A program made the translations under genes and the position numbers. Shown here one piece after another: positions 22,355 to 30,901 of a DNA stretch of 34,940 nt (within the stretch, counting starts at the first letter, position 1; every line of letters starts with the position of its first letter). Origin of the DNA: JARIHC01 sp035546975 (lineage in GTDB: Bacteria > Patescibacteriota > Saccharimonadia > Saccharimonadales > UBA4665); the NCBI GenBank assembly GCA_035546975.1, contig DASZVS010000011.1:1-34940 (forward strand), in the 5' to 3' direction. The notes under the pieces were generated by a model, which worked only from the letters and a program-made list of their open reading frames with translations, did no database searches and was not told where the DNA came from.

Positions 22355-24289
22355 ATGTACTATTCCGTGTGGGTGCGAAGCAGCCGCTATCATGGCACTG
22401 AACCCCTGACATATACAAGCGATGAAGAACTTGCTACGGGCAGCCTGGTTCGCGTAGAGCTGCAAAAAGAAAAGGTGATCGGCTTTATCAGCGGCCCGAC
22501 TACCAAGCCGCGTTTCCAAACCAAGCCCATCAGCCAAGTTCTAAATACACCGCCGCTACCCCTGCCCTTGCTCAAATTGGCAAATTGGCTGCAACGGTAT
22601 TATCCTGCGCCTATCGGCATCATCAGCCAGCAATTGCTACCAGCGGGCCTGACCGACAAACAAATCAACGCCCCGATGGAGGCACTAAAGGTATCGCCGC
22701 CGGATCTGAAAAAACTACCGCCTCTTACGAAAGAACAAACGATAGCCATGGAGGCTATGGCCGAACGCGACACCTACGTATTACACGGCGTTACCGGCAG
22801 CGGCAAAACTAGAATCTACATTGAGATGGCCGCCCGCACCGTGGCGAGTGGCAAATCCGCCATCATCCTCACTCCAGAGATAAGCCTCACCACACAACTG
22901 GCGAATAATTTTCGTGCCGTTTTCGGCGGACGCGTCATCGTACTCCATTCCCAACAGACAACCGTGGAGCGCCAGCAGGCATGGCTCAGCGTTCTGCGGG
23001 CTACAGACCCGATAATTGTAATTGGTCCGCGCTCGGCCCTATTCGCTCCACTAGCCCGGCCCGGCCTTATCGTTCTGGATGAAGCCCACGAGGCAGCTTA
23101 TAAGCAAGAACAAGCGCCGCAATACCAGGCGGGCCGCGTAGCTGCTTACTTGGCGCAGCTGAGCCGGGCAACATTGGTACTTGGCTCAGCTACACCTTCG
23201 CTAGCTGATTATTATCTCGCCAAACAAAAAAAGAAGCCTATCATTACGCTCTCGAGCCTTGCCCAGGCCGCGGACCATGCCACCGAAATCACTGTTATAG
23301 ACCGCAAAGACCAAAGTCTCTTCAACCGCTCGCCATATCTCAGCCAACCGCTTGTAGATGCCATCCAAAAGGCTCTTTCGCGCCGCGAACAAAGCTTGCT
23401 CTATCTGAACCGGCGCGGCACCGCACGGCTTGTTATGTGCCAAAACTGCGGCTGGCAGGCAACCTGTCCGCACTGCGACCTACCTCTGACATACCACGGC
23501 GACCACCACGAACTGCGTTGCCATAGCTGTAGCTACCACGCGCCGGCGCCAAGCAGCTGCCCGGAATGCGGTCATCCCGACATTATCTTTAAGACGGCAG
23601 GTACGAAGGCGATTGCCGAAGAAGTCGAACGGCTTTTTCCGGGAGCACATGTTATGCGCTTCGATGCCGATAACGCGCGGGCAGAACGCTTTGAACAGTT
23701 ATATGAAGAAGTCCGGAGCGGCAAGGCTGATATTCTCGTCGGCACCCAGCTGCTTGCCAAAGGGCTGGACCTACCCCGCTTAAGTACTCTCGGCGTCTTG
23801 CTAGCCGATACCAGCCTTTACTTGCCTGATTTCTCCGCCCAGGAGCGGACTTTCCAGCTTATTAGCCAGGTGCTAGGGCGGATTGGGCGCGGCCACGTGG
23901 CCGGCCAGGCTATTATCCAGACCTACCATCCGGACCACCCCGTGCTGCGGGCGGCCATCAAAGGAGATTACCAAAATTTTTACGAAACAGAGATGTCCGA
24001 GCGCAAGCAATTCCTCTTTCCGCCGTTTTGCTATCTCTTGAAATTGACAGCCCGGCGGGCAACTTCAAAATCCGCCGAAACGGCAGCAGCCAATTTGAAA
24101 TCGGAAATTGAACAAGCCGGATATAAGGTTCGCATCGAAGGCCCTGCCCCGTCTTTCTATGAACGCCTCCAGGGAAAATACCAGTGGCAACTCGTCGTCA
24201 AGGCCGTCGACCGGACAGAACTACTCAAAATTATCGCGCACCTTCCCGCCAATTGGTCATATGATCTTGATCCGATGGATCTGCTGTAA
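22355..24289 (+). CDS. priA: Primosomal protein N' (replication restart helicase PriA)
   Basis: 644 residues, somewhat shorter than E. coli PriA (732). Reloads the replisome at stalled forks. N-terminal DNA-binding domain (YYSVWVRSS...LVRVELQKEKVIGFI), helicase domain with Walker A GVTGSGKT (about 145-152), DEAH in LDEAHEAAYK (about 242), GSATPS, then the eight-cysteine zinc region from about 361 (CQNCGWQATCPHCDLPL...CHSCSYH...CPECG), and lobe 2 with GTQLLAKGLDLPRLSTLGVLLADT and QVLGRIGRG. All key motifs are intact. Divergent from a winged-helix regulator; its only upstream elements are a -10 and the 12-bp repeats. Confidence 0.95.
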   Translation: MYYSVWVRSSRYHGTEPLTYTSDEELATGSLVRVELQKEKVIGFISGPTTKPRFQTKPISQVLNTPPLPLPLLKLANWLQRYYPAPIGIISQQLLPAGLTDKQINAPMEALKVSPPDLKKLPPLTKEQTIAMEAMAERDTYVLHGVTGSGKTRIYIEMAARTVASGKSAIILTPEISLTTQLANNFRAVFGGRVIVLHSQQTTVERQQAWLSVLRATDPIIVIGPRSALFAPLARPGLIVLDEAHEAAYKQEQAPQYQAGRVAAYLAQLSRATLVLGSATPSLADYYLAKQKKKPIITLSSLAQAADHATEITVIDRKDQSLFNRSPYLSQPLVDAIQKALSRREQSLLYLNRRGTARLVMCQNCGWQATCPHCDLPLTYHGDHHELRCHSCSYHAPAPSSCPECGHPDIIFKTAGTKAIAEEVERLFPGAHVMRFDADNARAERFEQLYEEVRSGKADILVGTQLLAKGLDLPRLSTLGVLLADTSLYLPDFSAQERTFQLISQVLGRIGRGHVAGQAIIQTYHPDHPVLRAAIKGDYQNFYETEMSERKQFLFPPFCYLLKLTARRATSKSAETAAANLKSEIEQAGYKVRIEGPAPSFYERLQGKYQWQLVVKAVDRTELLKIIAHLPANWSYDLDPMDLL

Positions 24290-24311
24290 CACCTTAGAAT
24301 TTCTGCTAAAA

Positions 24312-24341
24312 TTGACAAAAGGTAAAGAATTATTGTATATT
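24312..24341 (+). promoter_or_regulatory. Promoter of the two small membrane proteins
   Basis: Consensus TTGACA (24312-24317), 17-18 bases, TATATT (24336-24341), seven bases before the ATG at 24349. One of the best promoters in the window. Confidence 0.75.
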
Positions 24342-24348
24342 CTTAATT

Positions 24349-24666
24349 ATGCGAAGCCCTGGGAGATACACTGGTAGATACAATTCGGCCATACTGACAT
24401 CCCATCAGTCCGAGAGAAACCCCCAGGGAACTGGGCTACGGTGGCGTGCTCTCGCCGCAGTTGGCAGTTTGGCGGCTGTTGCAGCCATTGCTTTCGGAGT
24501 TGGCCGTGACATTCAAGAGTATCACGATACGGGCCACACCGCAGAGGTAAACTTTAACCCTCTTACATGGGTAGAAGTTCCAGTAGCAAAGTCAATCTTA
24601 AATATTGAGGGCGATGTAACCCATAATCCTCCTCTCATAGAAAGAGGCAGCCATGACAGATCATAA
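24349..24666 (+). CDS. Small single-pass membrane protein, first of a pair
   Basis: 105 residues. A basic, polar N-terminus of about 30 residues, one membrane helix (LAAVGSLAAVAAIAFGVG, about 34-52), then about 50 outside residues without cysteine. No family recognised. It starts seven bases past a consensus promoter, and its end overlaps the next gene by 14 bases. Both genes have the same plan (short basic inside, one helix, short outside part), so they may form a pair. Confidence 0.6.
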   Translation: MRSPGRYTGRYNSAILTSHQSERNPQGTGLRWRALAAVGSLAAVAAIAFGVGRDIQEYHDTGHTAEVNFNPLTWVEVPVAKSILNIEGDVTHNPPLIERGSHDRS

Positions 24667-24925
24667 CCAATTCCCCTCACCGGCCATGCCAACCCAAGGC
24701 CCCGAAAGCCAGGCGCCCATGTCTCTGCGAACAAAAATAGTCACGCGGGCAGCCATTATAGCTGTTGCGCTGGCTTTTGTCGGTGAAGCAACGCATCAGA
24801 CAATCGATGCCCACGGCTGCGAAGTTAAACCGGACAACAATCTCATACACCTCGCGACCTCCCCCTTCGCGGACGCCGCGAGCCACATCCTCTACACCGA
24901 TAAAGACGCCCGCCAGTGCCCCTGA
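24653..24925 (+). CDS. Small single-pass membrane protein, second of a pair
   Basis: 90 residues. Pro/Gln-rich start, SLRTKIVTR, one membrane helix (AAIIAVALAFVGEATHQ, about 33-48), then an outside part with two cysteines (HGCEVK and RQCP at the end), able to form a disulfide. ATG at 24653 has AGAGG seven bases upstream, inside the preceding gene. No family recognised. Possibly a secreted-face or adhesion-type factor, but this is only inferred from topology. Confidence 0.6.
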   Translation: MTDHNQFPSPAMPTQGPESQAPMSLRTKIVTRAAIIAVALAFVGEATHQTIDAHGCEVKPDNNLIHLATSPFADAASHILYTDKDARQCP

Positions 24926-24975
24926 GCAGCAGCTTAAAAATCCCTTCGGCTGCGGTGTTTTTATGATTTTTCAGT

Positions 24976-24981
24976 TATAAT
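24976..24981 (+). promoter_or_regulatory. def -10 box, nearly leaderless
   Basis: TATAAT, eleven bases before ATG 24993. Confidence 0.6.
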
Positions 24982-24992
24982 ATTCCAAAACC

Positions 24993-25574
24993 ATGACCAA
25001 AGACGACATTATCACCTTGCCAAACGAACATTTGAGGCAAAAATCACAACGAGTTGGGATAATCACCCCTGAAATCCAAAAAATTGTGGCCGATATGAAA
25101 GCCGCAACTCTGGACTGGGATGCCAGCCGGGAGCACGAAGTTGGCGTAGCTTTGGCGGCGGTGCAGGTCGACAAACTGTATCGCATCGTCATCGTACGCA
25201 ATGACTACAATGATAAAAAAGACCGTGAATTCACCACATTTATTAACCCCGAAATCACTAAACTTGAGGGTGTGATCGAGGCCGACTTCGAAGGCTGCTT
25301 GAGCGTGCCTAATATCTATGGCAAAGTGCCGCGCTACAGTAAAGTCCGCGTCAAAGCGCTAGACCTGGACGGCAAGGTGTTCCGGGTAACCGCCGAAGGG
25401 TTTTTGGCGCGCATTTTCCAACACGAAATCGACCACACGAAAGGCACTGTATTCATCGACCATATCAAAGACGATCCCAAAGCTTTTTTCCGGCTCGGTG
25501 AGGATGGCAAGCTGACAGAGCTCGACTACGCAAAGGATATTAAAAATAATACAGACCTTTGGCCGGAAACTTGA
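24993..25574 (+). CDS. def: Peptide deformylase
   Basis: 193 residues. Removes the formyl group from initiator Met. Motif 1 reads EVGVALAAVQV (GxGxAAxQ with A-L for G-L), motif 2 EGCLSVP with the metal-binding Cys, motif 3 HEIDHTKGTVFIDH with both His ligands and catalytic Glu. The relaxed first motif resembles type 3 or divergent deformylases, but the metal site is complete. Thirteen bases before fmt, forming the common def-fmt operon. Confidence 0.94.
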   Translation: MTKDDIITLPNEHLRQKSQRVGIITPEIQKIVADMKAATLDWDASREHEVGVALAAVQVDKLYRIVIVRNDYNDKKDREFTTFINPEITKLEGVIEADFEGCLSVPNIYGKVPRYSKVRVKALDLDGKVFRVTAEGFLARIFQHEIDHTKGTVFIDHIKDDPKAFFRLGEDGKLTELDYAKDIKNNTDLWPET

Positions 25575-25587
25575 GGAAAATGTAGCC

Positions 25588-26508
25588 ATGGAAAATAACC
25601 GCCTGGTATTTTTCGGCAATGAAAGACTGGCAACGGGGGTTACCACGACAGTGCCCATACTTCAGGCCTTGGTAAGCGCTGGCTATCAGGTTGCTGCTGT
25701 AGTGGTTTCCCAATCAGATCCGGCCCAATCGCGCAAAGCCCGGGTTTTAGAGATTGCCACAATCGCCCAACAACTCGGAATCCCGGTGTTAGCCCCTACC
25801 AAATTGGAAGATATAAAAGATACGCTTGCAGGTTATGGCGCCCAGGCTGGCATTCTTGTAGCCTATGGCAAGCTGGTGCCCCAGGAAATCATCAATGTCT
25901 TCCCTGCAGGCATTATTAATATACACCCCTCTCTTCTGCCTAAACGGCGCGGATCAACGCCCATTGAGAACACTATTCTATACGGCGAAAAGGAAACCGG
26001 CGTGTCACTTATGCAGCTGGCGGCAAAAATGGACGCCGGACCTATATATGCCCAGGAAGTAGTACCGATCAAAGGCAGTGAAACCAAACAGGAGCTAACG
26101 GATTTACTCCTTCATACAGGCAAAGATCTTTTAATTAAATACTTGCCTGCTATTCTCCAAGGCGACCTCAAGCCAAACCCGCAAGATGATTTGGACGCAA
26201 CTTATGATAAAGAAATTAAAAAAGATGTCGGCGAAATAGATACCGACAAGCCCGCCAAGCAGCTTGAACGCGAAGTCCGCGCTTATGCCGGCTGGCCGCG
26301 AAGCAGAATAACCCTTGGGACCACTCAGGCCATAGTAACGAAAGCCCATGTAGCCGATTTCCAAGGTACAGCCGGCACCCTTTGGCTCAACGACAAACAG
26401 CTGGGCGTTCATTGCGCCGGGGGAACGCTGATTATCGACAAACTTATCCCCGCAGGACGTAAAGAAATGTCCGGCTCGGACTTTCTGCTCGGTTACAACC
26501 CGATATAA
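25588..26508 (+). CDS. fmt: Methionyl-tRNA formyltransferase
   Basis: 306 residues. Formylates Met-tRNA(fMet). Folate/catalytic region INIHPSLLPKRRGSTPIENTILYGEKETGVSLMQLAAKMDAGPIYAQ contains the SLLPxxRG motif and the conserved Asp; a C-terminal OB-like domain follows (WPRSRITL...HVADFQGTAGTLWLNDKQLGVHCAGGTLIIDKLIPAGRKEMSG). Shine-Dalgarno GAGG lies about 12 bases before the ATG, so it is translated from the def message. Partner enzymes def and map are in the window. Confidence 0.95.
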   Translation: MENNRLVFFGNERLATGVTTTVPILQALVSAGYQVAAVVVSQSDPAQSRKARVLEIATIAQQLGIPVLAPTKLEDIKDTLAGYGAQAGILVAYGKLVPQEIINVFPAGIINIHPSLLPKRRGSTPIENTILYGEKETGVSLMQLAAKMDAGPIYAQEVVPIKGSETKQELTDLLLHTGKDLLIKYLPAILQGDLKPNPQDDLDATYDKEIKKDVGEIDTDKPAKQLEREVRAYAGWPRSRITLGTTQAIVTKAHVADFQGTAGTLWLNDKQLGVHCAGGTLIIDKLIPAGRKEMSGSDFLLGYNPI

Positions 26509-26532
26509 ATCTTATTTTGAAACTTGGCCTTG

Positions 26533-27153
26533 CTATTGCTGCTGGGGAGCAGCTGGACCAGCCGGCGGCTGCTGGGGTGGAAATGGCGGCTCAACTTGGG
26601 CAGATTGCTGTTGATGGTGGTGCGTTTGGTGTTGGGCGTGATGCGGATACTGCTGTTGATGGTGTGAATGATGAGGGGCTGAGGGAGCCGGTTGCTGCTG
26701 GGGAGCAGGCGCGTACGGCTGTTGGAGTGATGGGTCCGGAATAGCTACCGGTTGCTGCTGCGGAACCGGGGCCGGCTGTGTCTGCGGAACAGGAACGCCA
26801 GGCTGGGCAGCCGGAACGGCTTGGGGAGCCTGTGCGCCAGCTTGTTGGCTGGCTGCTAAAATTTGCGGTGCCGACTGGGCGACTTCCGCCTTAAGCTTAT
26901 CGAATTCTTGCTGAACGATTTCTTTATAATTTGGAAAGTTAGTTTCGAGCCACTTGAACGCGCCAGCGTCATCTTTAGCCTCAAAATAGCGCTCAAACTC
27001 ATCGAGTTGTTCATTCGTCATCTGGTCTGCCAGGCGGATACCGACCCGCATCTCGAGCGTTTCATAGATATGCTTTAAGAAGCTATTCTTTTCCGCTGCC
27101 GGCAAATTGCCGAGACCAACTTCAACCAGTAATGAATTATCTATCTTGAGCAT
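26533..27153 (-). CDS. DUF5663-type protein with Pro/Gln/His-rich tail
   Basis: 206 residues. The first about 90 (LKIDNSLLVEVGLGNLPAAEKNSFLKHIYETLEMRVGIRLADQMTNEQLDEFERYFE) resemble DUF5663 as found in Patescibacteria; function unknown, all-helical by appearance. Residues 91-206 are low complexity: Ala/Pro/Gln, then a His-rich block and PPQQPP repeats, which could be disordered or metal-binding. A TACAAT 18 bases before ATG 27153 may be the -10. Converges on fmt. Confidence 0.75.
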   Translation of the reverse strand: MLKIDNSLLVEVGLGNLPAAEKNSFLKHIYETLEMRVGIRLADQMTNEQLDEFERYFEAKDDAGAFKWLETNFPNYKEIVQQEFDKLKAEVAQSAPQILAASQQAGAQAPQAVPAAQPGVPVPQTQPAPVPQQQPVAIPDPSLQQPYAPAPQQQPAPSAPHHSHHQQQYPHHAQHQTHHHQQQSAQVEPPFPPQQPPAGPAAPQQQ

Positions 27154-27208
27154 ATAAATTACCTACAGATATATTGTAACACCCGGTTGCGAGCGAACGC
27201 CACTATAT

Positions 27209-27763
27209 TTAGAACGATTCTCTTAGCCACGAGGGAGTAGCTGTCGCCCATCCGCCGCGAAGCCCGGTAAGGTCCGGCTTGAGCCGGGGCAGAAAGCCTT
27301 TTTCGCGCTCATCCCGCAATATATCAACCATGCCCGCTACCATCATCGCTTCTATCTGCGTGAAACCTTCAGCGGGCACTAATACTTCCGGGTCATCGGG
27401 CAAACCACGCTCGGCCACGGCTACAAATTCGCGGTCTTGATACACGCCCTCAGATGCAGGTTCAGTAGTAATTAGTACTACCGAGGGCCTTTCAACGACG
27501 ATGTCATCATCACGCTGTTCTTGCTGTACACCAATCACCAGGCGCCCTACGTTACCAGCGGGTATAAGTTCATCATAACCGTCCCGCACTAAGCTGACGC
27601 CCCATGCTTCAGCAAGCTGCAATCGCTGTTCAAGCACCATGGCTGCGGCTTTCTGGGCAATGCCGCTCGCCATTAAAGCATTCTCTTGATCATGCTGAAC
27701 ATCAAGCAAGTGAAATTGTTCGGCCTCGAGACTATTAAAGGCATGCGGGTAGTCTGTAGACAT
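27209..27763 (-). CDS. Orphan acidic protein
   Basis: 184 residues, acidic, soluble. Visible: a helical start with ENALMASGIAQKAAAMVLEQRLQLAEAWGV, a beta-rich core (VGRLVIGVQQE, SVVLITTEP), no cysteine or membrane segment. No family recognised. Its promoter is near consensus: TTGACT (27798-27793), 17 bases, TAATAT (27775-27770) preceded by TGG, and six bases to the ATG, so it is leaderless. It lies between infB and the DUF5663-type gene but is a separate transcription unit. Confidence 0.7.
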   Translation of the reverse strand: MSTDYPHAFNSLEAEQFHLLDVQHDQENALMASGIAQKAAAMVLEQRLQLAEAWGVSLVRDGYDELIPAGNVGRLVIGVQQEQRDDDIVVERPSVVLITTEPASEGVYQDREFVAVAERGLPDDPEVLVPAEGFTQIEAMMVAGMVDILRDEREKGFLPRLKPDLTGLRGGWATATPSWLRESF

Positions 27764-27769
27764 GCTTAT

Positions 27770-27798
27770 ATATTACCATATATAAGATAATAAGTCAA
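27770..27798 (-). promoter_or_regulatory. Promoter of the orphan gene at 27209-27763
   Basis: Minus strand TTGACT, 17 bases ending TGG, TAATAT, six bases before ATG 27763. Confidence 0.75.
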
Positions 27799-27801
27799 TA
27801 A

Positions 27802-29586
27802 TTACAGGGTACGCTGCACTGCTTGGCGGGTAAAGACTTCTATTCGGTCACCTTCTTGCAGCTCAAGGCGCTTCTCGGTCTTAAGGCTCATGCCGCACAT
27901 TTCGCCTTCAACAATTTCCTTTGCATCAGCTGGACCGCGTTTAAGGCCGGTAACTTCGACTTCTGCCAATGTCTCATCACCGCGGGTAACTCGCGCCAAG
28001 GCTGGAACGGTAAGCTTACCCTTCGTAACCTCGCCGCCGCAAATTATTTCTGTACGAGTAGTCTTAAAAATACCTTTTACGATTAATCTGCCGAGTTCAG
28101 TCTCCACAATCTCAGGGCTCAATAAATTAGAAAGTTCACCTTTAACGTCATCTATGAGTTCATAAATAACTTTGTACAAGTGAACGCGAACTTTATCGCG
28201 GCTAGCTTTTTGCTTACTTGATGTAGGTAAGTCAACATTAAAGCCGTAAACTACGGAACCCGTGCTGTGAGCCAGATGCAAATCGTTTTCATTAATCGGA
28301 CCGACGCCGGAGGCCACGATCCGAACCGAAACTTCTTCGGTGCCGAGAGCGTGCAAGCTATCGATAACAGACTTCAGGGAGCCTTGGACATCGGCCTTAA
28401 TGATCACGTTAAACTCTTGGAGCTCATTGCTGCGGTTAATCATACGGATAAGCTCGCTGCCGCCGATATCAAGATGGCCGCCGGCCGCTTGCTGGTCCGA
28501 TGCTGTCTGTGCGGCTTGCGTGCGGGCAGCCTTTTCATTAGCCACAGCTACAAATTCATCGCCAAACCGCGGCAATGTCTTAAATCCGGTAATAACAATC
28601 GGCGTCGATGGAGTAGCCGCCTTTATAGGTTCACCTCCTGTGGTCTCGAGATTGCGAACCTTCGCATAGCTGCTGCCGGCCACGATAAAGTCGCCGGGCT
28701 TCAAAGTTCCGGCTTCTACGAGGGCTTGGCCAACGGGGCCCCGTCCCTGCTCGACATGCGCTTCAATAATCAGGCCGCGGGCCGGTACATCCGTATCAGC
28801 CTTCAGCTCCTCCACGTCACTTACGAGCAAAATCATATCGAGCAGCGCCGGAATACCTTCTTTGGTCTTTGCGGAAACCGGCACGACCACTGTGTCGCCG
28901 CCCCACTCCTCTACCAAAAGATCCTGTTCAGACAATTGCTGCTTGATGCGGTTCAGATCGGCGCCTTCTTTGTCGATTTTATTAACGGCTACGATGATTT
29001 TCACTCCGGCTTTGCGCGCGAATCGGATAGCTTCTATGGTTTGCGGCTTAATGCCATCATCGGCGGCGATAACAATAACGACAATATCCGTAAGGTGCGC
29101 GCCGTGTTCGCGGATAGCAGCAAAGGCCTCGTGGCCTGGCGTATCGAGAAAAGTAATAACGCGCTTATTGTGGGTCACCTGATAAGCGGAGATATGTTGC
29201 GTAATACCACCCGCTTCCCCCTTGACGACATTTGCGCCCCGGATGGCATCGAGCAGACTGGTTTTGCCGTGGTCAACATGGCCCATAACCGCTACCACGG
29301 GAGGACGGCTTTGGGCCTTGTCGCTGGCAACGGGTTTGTCGCGCTGCGGCATGGTCACTTCTTTGGGAGCTTGCTTGACTAGCGCGACATCCAAACCGAG
29401 TTCTTCAACGATAATCTGGGCCGTATCGAAATCTATGCGCTCATTGACAGTCGCCATGACGCCGTTCTTCATCAGCTCGCCGATGAGCCGTGTCACGGGA
29501 ATAGCCAGCCGCTCGGCCAGGGTGCCGACGGTGATCATATCTTCGATTTCGATAGTGGTTTGATTGGTTGCTTTTGCTTCTGCCAT
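27802..29586 (-). CDS. infB: Translation initiation factor IF-2, minimal form
   Basis: 594 residues; the long N-terminal extension of E. coli IF2 is missing. A short IF2N domain (TVGTLAERLAIPVTRLIGELMKNGVM) precedes the G domain: G1 GHVDHGKTS (about 102-110), G3 DTPGHEAF, G4 NKID; then domains II-IV with the C-terminal tRNA-binding part (CGMSLKT). Start ATG 29586 is chosen because AAAGGAG sits 11 bases upstream; the GTG at 29598 is right on top of it. 54 bases downstream of rpsA, probably the same transcript. Confidence 0.95.
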   Translation of the reverse strand: MAEAKATNQTTIEIEDMITVGTLAERLAIPVTRLIGELMKNGVMATVNERIDFDTAQIIVEELGLDVALVKQAPKEVTMPQRDKPVASDKAQSRPPVVAVMGHVDHGKTSLLDAIRGANVVKGEAGGITQHISAYQVTHNKRVITFLDTPGHEAFAAIREHGAHLTDIVVIVIAADDGIKPQTIEAIRFARKAGVKIIVAVNKIDKEGADLNRIKQQLSEQDLLVEEWGGDTVVVPVSAKTKEGIPALLDMILLVSDVEELKADTDVPARGLIIEAHVEQGRGPVGQALVEAGTLKPGDFIVAGSSYAKVRNLETTGGEPIKAATPSTPIVITGFKTLPRFGDEFVAVANEKAARTQAAQTASDQQAAGGHLDIGGSELIRMINRSNELQEFNVIIKADVQGSLKSVIDSLHALGTEEVSVRIVASGVGPINENDLHLAHSTGSVVYGFNVDLPTSSKQKASRDKVRVHLYKVIYELIDDVKGELSNLLSPEIVETELGRLIVKGIFKTTRTEIICGGEVTKGKLTVPALARVTRGDETLAEVEVTGLKRGPADAKEIVEGEMCGMSLKTEKRLELQEGDRIEVFTRQAVQRTL

Positions 29587-29640
29587 AACCGTCCGCACTC
29601 CTTTCTGGCCGTTATCGGCCGGCTTCCTACGTACTCATTG

Positions 29641-30711
29641 CTACTTCTTGCTCTTCGCTTCTTTTAAGCTCAATGCAATCTTGCGATTTTCGGTATCGAT
29701 ATCCAGTACCTTGAATTCTTTCTTCTCGTTCAACTGGAATAATTTCTCGGGATCCACTTCTTCGTCATTGCTCATCTCGGATACGTGCACAAGTGCTTCA
29801 ACGCTCGGGCTAAGCTGTACGAAAGCGCCGAACGGCGTAATGCGCGTAACTTTACCTTCTACGATATCACCCTTCTTAAAGGCCTTGACCTGCTCCAGCC
29901 ACGGGTCGTCAGTCATTTGCTTAAGGCTGAGGCTCAGGCGGTCCTTATCGATAGCGATGATCTTGGCCTTAACCGTTTCGCCAACCTTGACGTAGTTGCG
30001 TGGGTTGTCTACTCGCTCCCAGGAAATTTCAGAAATGTGGATGAGCCCTTCGATACCGTCGACATTGACGAAAGCGCCAAAGTCAATAACACCGGTCACC
30101 ACGCCTTCTACGACGTCGCCTACTTTAAGTTCTTTGAACCGGGCTTGCATGTCGTCTTTTACGGCTTCTTTCTCGGAGAAAATCAACTTGTTATCTTTGC
30201 GGCTGATGTCCAGAATGCGGACACGAAGCGGCTTGTTGGTGAGAGCGTTCAGCTTTTGCAGGATTTCATCCTTGTCTGCACCGCTAACCCGTGGATAGTG
30301 TCCGGCTGCCAGCTGTGAAACCGGCAAAAATCCTCGGATACCTTCCAGCTCTACGAGTAAGCCACCCCTGTTGGCGTCGTATGGCACGATCTCGATGATT
30401 TCATTAGCATCGAATACGCGCTGCAGCTCGTCCCAACCGCGGTCTTTAACGGCCCGCTTCATGCTGAGCAAAGCGTAGCCCTCTTCGAGTTCCGGATCGA
30501 TAACGCTAACCGTTACCGTCTGACCCGGTTCAAGCTTTTGTCCGTAGCCGATCTCGCGGCGAAGCACCACACCGGTACCTTGGGCCCCCAGGTCGATCCA
30601 TACCTCGTTCTTCTTTACATTTGTTACCGCGCCTTCGACAACGTCGCCGGCGGTAAGTTCTTTGATGTCGCTGCCAGCAAGCAGCTCATCCATCGTGACT
30701 GTCTTTGACAT
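29641..30711 (-). CDS. rpsA: 30S ribosomal protein bS1, four S1 domains
   Basis: 356 residues. Four S1 RNA-binding repeats can be followed: GDVVEGAVTNVKKNEVWIDLG, then a divergent second (NEIIEIVPYDANRGGLLVELEGIRGFLPVSQL), VGDVVEGVVTGVIDFGAFVNVDGIEGLIHISE, and KGDIVEGKVTRITPFGAFVQLSPSVEALVHVSE. Longer proteobacterial S1 has six. The ORF's first ATG (30720) is one base from AAGGAGG; the second, 30711, is ten bases away and gives the better fit. Promoter TTTACT-17-TATAAT leaves a leader of about 120 bases, which might serve S1 autoregulation. Confidence 0.92.
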   Translation of the reverse strand: MSKTVTMDELLAGSDIKELTAGDVVEGAVTNVKKNEVWIDLGAQGTGVVLRREIGYGQKLEPGQTVTVSVIDPELEEGYALLSMKRAVKDRGWDELQRVFDANEIIEIVPYDANRGGLLVELEGIRGFLPVSQLAAGHYPRVSGADKDEILQKLNALTNKPLRVRILDISRKDNKLIFSEKEAVKDDMQARFKELKVGDVVEGVVTGVIDFGAFVNVDGIEGLIHISEISWERVDNPRNYVKVGETVKAKIIAIDKDRLSLSLKQMTDDPWLEQVKAFKKGDIVEGKVTRITPFGAFVQLSPSVEALVHVSEMSNDEEVDPEKLFQLNEKKEFKVLDIDTENRKIALSLKEAKSKK

Positions 30712-30834
30712 GTTTTCCATGCCTCCTTAAAAATATATTTCTTCAGCCATACACCTCAACCAAGAGAACCATAGTGCGTATTTCCCCTGTTTGACCTTAG
30801 CACCAGTTAGTTTGCTGACTGTAAGATTACTCTA

Positions 30835-30863
30835 ATTATATCTGATATAACAGCGTGAGTAAA
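30835..30863 (-). promoter_or_regulatory. rpsA-infB promoter
   Basis: Minus strand TTTACT (30863-30858), 17 bases, TATAAT (30840-30835). Confidence 0.75.
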
Positions 30864-30885
30864 GTGTCCTGCCTGGGCCGGCTTG

Positions 30886-30894
30886 TGCTACACT
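30886..30894 (+). promoter_or_regulatory. Extended -10 of the ROK kinase gene, leaderless
   Basis: TGC followed by TACACT (30889-30894), seven bases before ATG 30902. Confidence 0.55.
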
Positions 30895-30901
30895 TTATAG
30901 C

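Noticed and set aside
26533..26880. CAG/CTG-like repeats as a tandem repeat or CRISPR-like array
   Set aside because: They are irregular codons for the Gln/Pro/His-rich tail of the protein at 26533-27153; no constant repeat and spacer unit.
28267..29382. 371-codon plus-strand frame within infB
   Set aside because: Antisense shadow of IF2, whose G-domain motifs are intact; no promoter or ribosome site.
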